Source of the DNA: a bacterium
Lineage (GTDB): Bacteria > CG2-30-53-67 > CG2-30-70-394
DNA length: 34,604 nt
Direction of reading: 5' to 3'
NCBI GenBank assembly: GCA_024278555.1
Contig: JAJRSX010000190.1
Location: forward strand, 1-34,604
The notes under the pieces were generated by a model, which saw only the letters and a list, made by a program, of their open reading frames with translations, was not told the origin of the DNA and did not search any database. Of the stretch, positions 31,008 through 34,604 are shown one piece after another. The translations under genes and the position numbers were made by a program. Numbering within the stretch: position 1 is the stretch's first letter; every line of letters starts with the position of its first letter.

Positions 31008-33638
31008 ATGCTTCGTACTCTCAAAATCATCTCCCTCACCCTCCTCGCTCTCCTCCTCCTGGTGGTGGCGGCAGCGGTGGTGGTGCTCCTTACCTTCGAT
31101 CCGAACCGGTACACGGGCGAGATCGCCCGGGCGGTGGGGGCGCGGACCGGGCGGCAGCTCACCATCGACGGGGACCTCCACCTCACCCTCTTCCCGTGGC
31201 TCGGGGTGAAGAGCGGCGCCATCGCCCTGGGCAACGCTCCGGGCTTCGGTGACACCCCCTTCGCCCGTCTCGACGAGTTGGAGGTGCGGGTGCGCATCGT
31301 GCCGTTGCTCCGCCGTGAGGTGGAGATGGGCAAGGTGGTGGTGCGTGGCCTGGCGCTCCACCTGGCGCGCGACGCCGCGGGTCGGACCAACTGGGATGAC
31401 CTTGTCGCGGCAGGTAAAAAGGGCGAGGGGAAGGGGGGCAATCGTGGGGGAGGGGAGGGTGGTGCGCCGCCACCGGCGGTGGAGCCCGCCCCTCCGACCG
31501 CCGCGGCCCTGCCGGTGGCGGCCCTGGCCATCGGCGGGGTGGAGGTGCGCGACGCCTCACTCGTGTGGGACGACCGCCAGGCGGGGCGGCGAGTCGCAGT
31601 GGACCACCTCGACCTGAAGAGCGGACCGGTGCGCCTCGACGCCCCGATCCACCTCACCGTGGCGGGTGACGTGGCGGCGAGCCAGCCGGTCCTCACCGGT
31701 CACCTGGAGGGGGAGGTGACCGTTACCCCGGATCTCGACCACCAGCGGTTCCAGCTCCAGGGAGTCCACCTCACCGGCCGGGTCGCGGGATCCGCCCTGC
31801 CGGTCAAGGCGGCGCGCGCCGAAGTGACCGGGGCAGCGACCCTTGATCTTGCCGTCCAGCGGTATCGCGGTGACGACCTTCACCTCACGGTGGAGGCGGA
31901 TGGCCCTCTCTCCGGTCGCGCCACGGTGACGGCGAGCGCGGAGGTGGACTTTACCTCGGGTCGTGTCGTCGCCCGTGGCGTGCATATTGCCGCTCACGTG
32001 GAGGGGAAGTCTCTCCCCGGAGGCAAGGCGGACGCCACGGTCGCCGCCGATCTGGCGGGCAATCTGGACCGTCGCCACTTCGACGTGAGCCATCTCGACG
32101 TGACCGCCTCCACCGCCCCCGCCGCCGATAAGGTGGGAGGGAGCGGCCACCTTACCGTGCCTATGCTCTCGGTGGATCTCGATGGGCCGCGGGTGGAGGC
32201 GAAACAGCTCCGCCTGGAGGGGGAGGCGGCCGGCAGCACCCTCCCCGGCAAGCGGCTCAAGGGGGCGGTGTCGGCGGCCCTGACCGCGGACCTCGCCACC
32301 GGGGTGGCCACGGTGCGCGACCTCCACCTCACCGCCCTCGGTCTCGATCTGCGCGGTGGTGTGCGCGCCACCGGTCTGGGGGCAACGCCGGTGGTCACCG
32401 GGAGCGTCCGCGTCGCCCCCTTTGATCCGCGTGCGCTCCTGACCCGCCTCGGCCAGACCGTCCCGGAGACCGCCGATCCTAAGGTGTTGCGACGTGCCAG
32501 CCTGACCACCGAGGTGGAGGCGGCGGCGGACCGCCTGCGCCTCACCAAGGTGAAGGTCGGCCTCGACAAGAGCACCCTCGCCGGTTGGCTCGCGGTGCGT
32601 GGCTTCGCCACACCCGCGGTACGGGGCGAGCTCACCCTCGATCGTATCGATGCGGACGCCTACCTCCCGCCCAAGCGCGAGGCGACGACAGGGGAGGCGG
32701 GCAACCAGGGAGGGGCCGCCACCCCGGCGGCCGCGGCGGCCGCCGCCGTCGCCCTGCCGGTGGGGCCGCTCCGCGACCTCGACGTCGACGCCACCGTACG
32801 GGTCGGGCGGCTGAAGGCTTCGGGGATCCGGCTTGCGGACCTCCGCCTCACCCTCAAGGGGGCGAAGGGCAAGCTGCGCCTCCATCCCGCCACCGCGAAG
32901 CTCTATGGCGGCGCCTACGCGGGGGACGCCAGGCTCGATGTCACCGGCAAGCTGCCGCGGGTCGCCCTCCACGACCGCCTCACCGGCGTTCACCTCGAAC
33001 CGCTCCTGAAGGATGCCATGGGTAAGGCGCCGGCCACCGGCACCGCCACGGCGGAGGTGCGGCTGCGCGCCATTGGCTCCGACCCGGAGGCGCTCCTGGC
33101 CACCCTCGCCGGCGACGGGCGCTTCGCAATCCAGGACGGGGCGCTCACCGGGGTCGATGTGGGCGGGGTCTTGCGCGACGCCGAGGCGCTCCTCCACGGC
33201 CGCCCGGCCGCCGCCCGCGGCGCCGGCGACAAGACCGACTTCAGTGAGATCACCGGCACCTTCCAGGTGGCCAAGGGGGTGGTGGCGAACCGCGACCTGG
33301 CGGGCAAGGCGCCGCTCCTGCGCCTCGCCGGTCGGGGTGAGGCGAATCTCGTCAAGCAGCAGCTCGACTACCTTCTCACCGCCACGGTGGTGGAGAGCCG
33401 CACCGGCCAGGGAGGCAAAGAGGTGGCCGATCTCAAGGGGATCCCCATCCCCATCCGCGTCACCGGCCCGTTCGCCGCGCCGCAGGTGCGGCCGGACTTG
33501 AGGGAGGTGGTCAAGGGGCAGGCCGGGAAGGTGGTGGAAAAGCGGGTCCGGAAGGAGATTCGCAAGCGGCTCAAGGATCATGTCCCGGAGCAACTCCAGC
33601 GCGACCTCGAAAAGACCCTGAAGGGGCTCTTCCGGTAG
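31008..33638 (+). CDS. AsmA family protein
   Basis: The 876-residue inner-membrane-anchored periplasmic protein has an N-terminal helix at about 7-29 (LALLLLVVAAAVVVLLTF). The AsmA start follows: DPNRYTGEIARAVGARTGRQLTIDGDLHLTLFPWLGVKSGAIALGNAPGFGDTPFARLDELEVRVRIVPLLRREVEMGKVVVRGL, a near-perfect family signature. The middle is repetitive beta structure (a chorein-like groove). The C-terminal AsmA_2 domain is at about 590-820 (KLYGGAYAGDARLDVTGKLPRVAL, DFSEITGTFQVAKGVV, QQLDYLLTATVV, IPIRVTGPFAAPQVRPDL). The tail is basic and helical. Low-complexity insertions lie at about 136-165 and 560-585. AsmA-like proteins are linked to phospholipid movement between membranes and outer-membrane homeostasis; the specific role here is inferred. 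Size is larger than E. coli AsmA (617). Monocistronic. Confidence 0.92.
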   Translation: MLRTLKIISLTLLALLLLVVAAAVVVLLTFDPNRYTGEIARAVGARTGRQLTIDGDLHLTLFPWLGVKSGAIALGNAPGFGDTPFARLDELEVRVRIVPLLRREVEMGKVVVRGLALHLARDAAGRTNWDDLVAAGKKGEGKGGNRGGGEGGAPPPAVEPAPPTAAALPVAALAIGGVEVRDASLVWDDRQAGRRVAVDHLDLKSGPVRLDAPIHLTVAGDVAASQPVLTGHLEGEVTVTPDLDHQRFQLQGVHLTGRVAGSALPVKAARAEVTGAATLDLAVQRYRGDDLHLTVEADGPLSGRATVTASAEVDFTSGRVVARGVHIAAHVEGKSLPGGKADATVAADLAGNLDRRHFDVSHLDVTASTAPAADKVGGSGHLTVPMLSVDLDGPRVEAKQLRLEGEAAGSTLPGKRLKGAVSAALTADLATGVATVRDLHLTALGLDLRGGVRATGLGATPVVTGSVRVAPFDPRALLTRLGQTVPETADPKVLRRASLTTEVEAAADRLRLTKVKVGLDKSTLAGWLAVRGFATPAVRGELTLDRIDADAYLPPKREATTGEAGNQGGAATPAAAAAAAVALPVGPLRDLDVDATVRVGRLKASGIRLADLRLTLKGAKGKLRLHPATAKLYGGAYAGDARLDVTGKLPRVALHDRLTGVHLEPLLKDAMGKAPATGTATAEVRLRAIGSDPEALLATLAGDGRFAIQDGALTGVDVGGVLRDAEALLHGRPAAARGAGDKTDFSEITGTFQVAKGVVANRDLAGKAPLLRLAGRGEANLVKQQLDYLLTATVVESRTGQGGKEVADLKGIPIPIRVTGPFAAPQVRPDLREVVKGQAGKVVEKRVRKEIRKRLKDHVPEQLQRDLEKTLKGLFR

Positions 33639-34348
33639 GGGAAAAGGCCGGCAGGAAAAACCACGAAGAGCACGAAGATCACGAAGATCACGAAGGGGGA
33701 GCCGGGGGGAGGGGTCGGGGTCAACGTGGCGCGAGGGGGCTTGGATCATCGGCCCTGGTTTACCCCTTCAGGGCGATCCCGGTGGTTTCCCAAGCAGATG
33801 GATGTCGCCGGTGGGTGTAGCGCCATTCACCCACAGGGTGAAGCTGCGGATCAAGGGTGTCGTGGGCAGGAGAAACCCCGATCCGTGTGGAAGTTTTGAA
33901 GGGGGGCCTCGCGCGGAGGCGTGGAGGCGCAGATGGACGGGAGACTTGGGATCGGCGTCGTCGGTGCTGATCGCTGTTGTGGAGGGCTGGAACCGGGGTC
34001 ACCGCGAAGACGAAAAGAGCGTATGGCGCGGGACGCGCCACGCGGTCTTTTGGAGGGCGCTCACCGTCCAACCACGGGGCGTGATCCGGGCCGAGAGCCG
34101 TTTTCCCGCAGTCGATCGGGCCAAAGTCCGACAGACTCCCAGGGACGAACCCTTTGCGCCTTTTGCGTCTTGGCGGTGAGTGATGCGACTTCCAGGTGCG
34201 CACGGTTGCGCACCTCGCCGTCCGTGGAGCGGGACGCGACCTCTGCGCCTCTGCGCGAGATTTCTCCCCGACGATTATGGGCGAACGCCCCCTCTGCGGC
34301 CTCTGAGCCCTCTGAGGATCAGCGGAAACAAGATCGGGTTACCAGACC
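33639..34348. repeat. Gene-free region of short-period repeats
   Basis: About 700 bp without a supportable gene. CACGAAGAG, CACGAAGAT, CACGAAGAT and CACGAAGGG run in tandem at 33662-33697 (9-bp period). Further on are CCTTTGCGCCTTTTGCGTCTT (34150-34170), ACCTCTGCGCCTCTGCGCG (34240-34258) and CCTCTGCGGCCTCTGAGCCC (34290-34309), again with periods near 9. A perfect hairpin AGGTGCGCA / TGCGCACCT lies at 34194-34215 around CGGT. The open frames across it show no family resemblance. Confidence 0.65.
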
Positions 34349-34373
34349 GTAGGGTCGGCTTCAGCCGACCGAC
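34349..34373 (+). repeat. Solitary GTAG-headed REP-like palindrome
   Basis: GTAG is followed by G and the stem GGTCGGC / GCCGACC around TTCA, the same plan as the other REP-like units but with a different stem sequence. It lies in intergenic DNA, with no gene within about 700 bp upstream. Confidence 0.65.
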
Positions 34374-34391
34374 GCCGTCATCGCAAGAGAT

Positions 34392-34540
34392 GCCGATTGC
34401 CCCTAGCTCATGACCGACGATGGGCAATCGGAAAGAGGGCAAGATTCCGGGGGGAGGGGATACCGCCAACCGGGTCGAGGGACTCACGAGGTGATCACGG
34501 CGCGAGCCTGGAGGGCGATTTCACCACAGAGATGGGATGA
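34392..34540 (+). repeat. Second copy related to the MITE-like element
   Basis: GCCGATTGCCCCTAGCTCATGACC then GGGCAATCGG aligns with the left part of the element at 30559. Similarity continues to about 34540 through AAGAGGGCAAGATTCCGGGGGG, GGTGATCACGG and GGAGGGCGATTTC, roughly 70 percent by eye. CCGATTGCCC (34393-34402) and GGGCAATCGG (34422-34431) form a perfect 10-bp stem here, decayed in the other copy. No right terminal repeat is seen before the window end. Confidence 0.6.
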
Positions 34541-34604
34541 GGAGGCCGCTCTCCTCGCGAGCTCAGGTTCTAACCTGGCTCAATGCTAACCACGGGCTCG
34601 GAGC

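Noticed and set aside
33802-34179. A 125-codon plus-strand frame in the right-hand intergenic region.
   Set aside because: It runs through short-period repeats, has no ribosome binding site and shows no recognisable motif.
1-34604. tRNA, rRNA, integrase or attachment sites that could mark a mobile island.
   Set aside because: None was found by reading both strands; the window looks like ordinary chromosome with many small repeats. A tRNAscan-type search was not possible here.

Overview
The window is about 34.6 kb of high-GC (roughly two-thirds G+C by eye) chromosomal DNA from a Gram-negative bacterium. Outer-membrane proteins (a FadL-type porin and a PilQ secretin), several lipoproteins, an AsmA-family protein and a type IV pilus alignment operon fix the Gram-negative envelope. 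A DUF3187 protein, a VolA-like lipase beside FadL and GTAG-headed REP palindromes recall Gammaproteobacteria, whereas PilM and PilQ read more like the deltaproteobacterial type. I do not name a lineage more precisely. There are no rRNA, tRNA, CRISPR, phage or transposase genes.

Layout. 1-1134: a fragment of a short-chain dehydrogenase (minus strand) runs directly into a 5'-truncated UDP-GlcNAc 2-epimerase (plus strand), so the left edge is a chimeric or rearranged junction. 1137-1309: a perfect 37-bp inverted repeat flanked by seven copies of a 15-bp unit. 1334-4713: a universal stress protein, a DUF3187 outer-membrane protein, cysM (cysteine synthase B), and a vapBC-like toxin-antitoxin pair whose toxin has Asn in place of the first catalytic Asp. 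4956-13890: a tight signalling cluster of a REC-PAS-histidine kinase, a GAF3 hybrid kinase with REC and Hpt, a membrane hybrid kinase with two RECs and Hpt, and a REC-GGDEF diguanylate cyclase. This is a complete set of parts for a phosphorelay that could end in c-di-GMP synthesis. 14092-18361 (minus strand): ald, gcvT and ilvD, amino-acid metabolism. 18541-22148: a lipoprotein lipase of the VolA/Pla-1 type followed by a FadL-type porin, a likely module for surface lipid hydrolysis and fatty-acid uptake. 22391-30130: pilMNOPQ, then two lipoproteins in the same orientation, one with Ig-like (Big_1) domains and many Asp/Asn/Gly calcium-loop-like repeats. The run ends at a strong intrinsic terminator. 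30221-33638: a small TPR protein, a MITE-like element, and an AsmA-family protein. 33639-34604: gene-free DNA made of short-period repeats, a REP and a second copy related to the MITE-like element.

The intergenic DNA carries a family of GTAG-headed palindromes (REP-like), single or paired as REPINs. Three of them sit so close to genes that the GTAG head supplies the TAG stop codon of the diguanylate cyclase, ilvD and gcvT. The best candidates for something new are the pil operon with its two extra lipoproteins, the four-gene phosphorelay, and the repeat systems.
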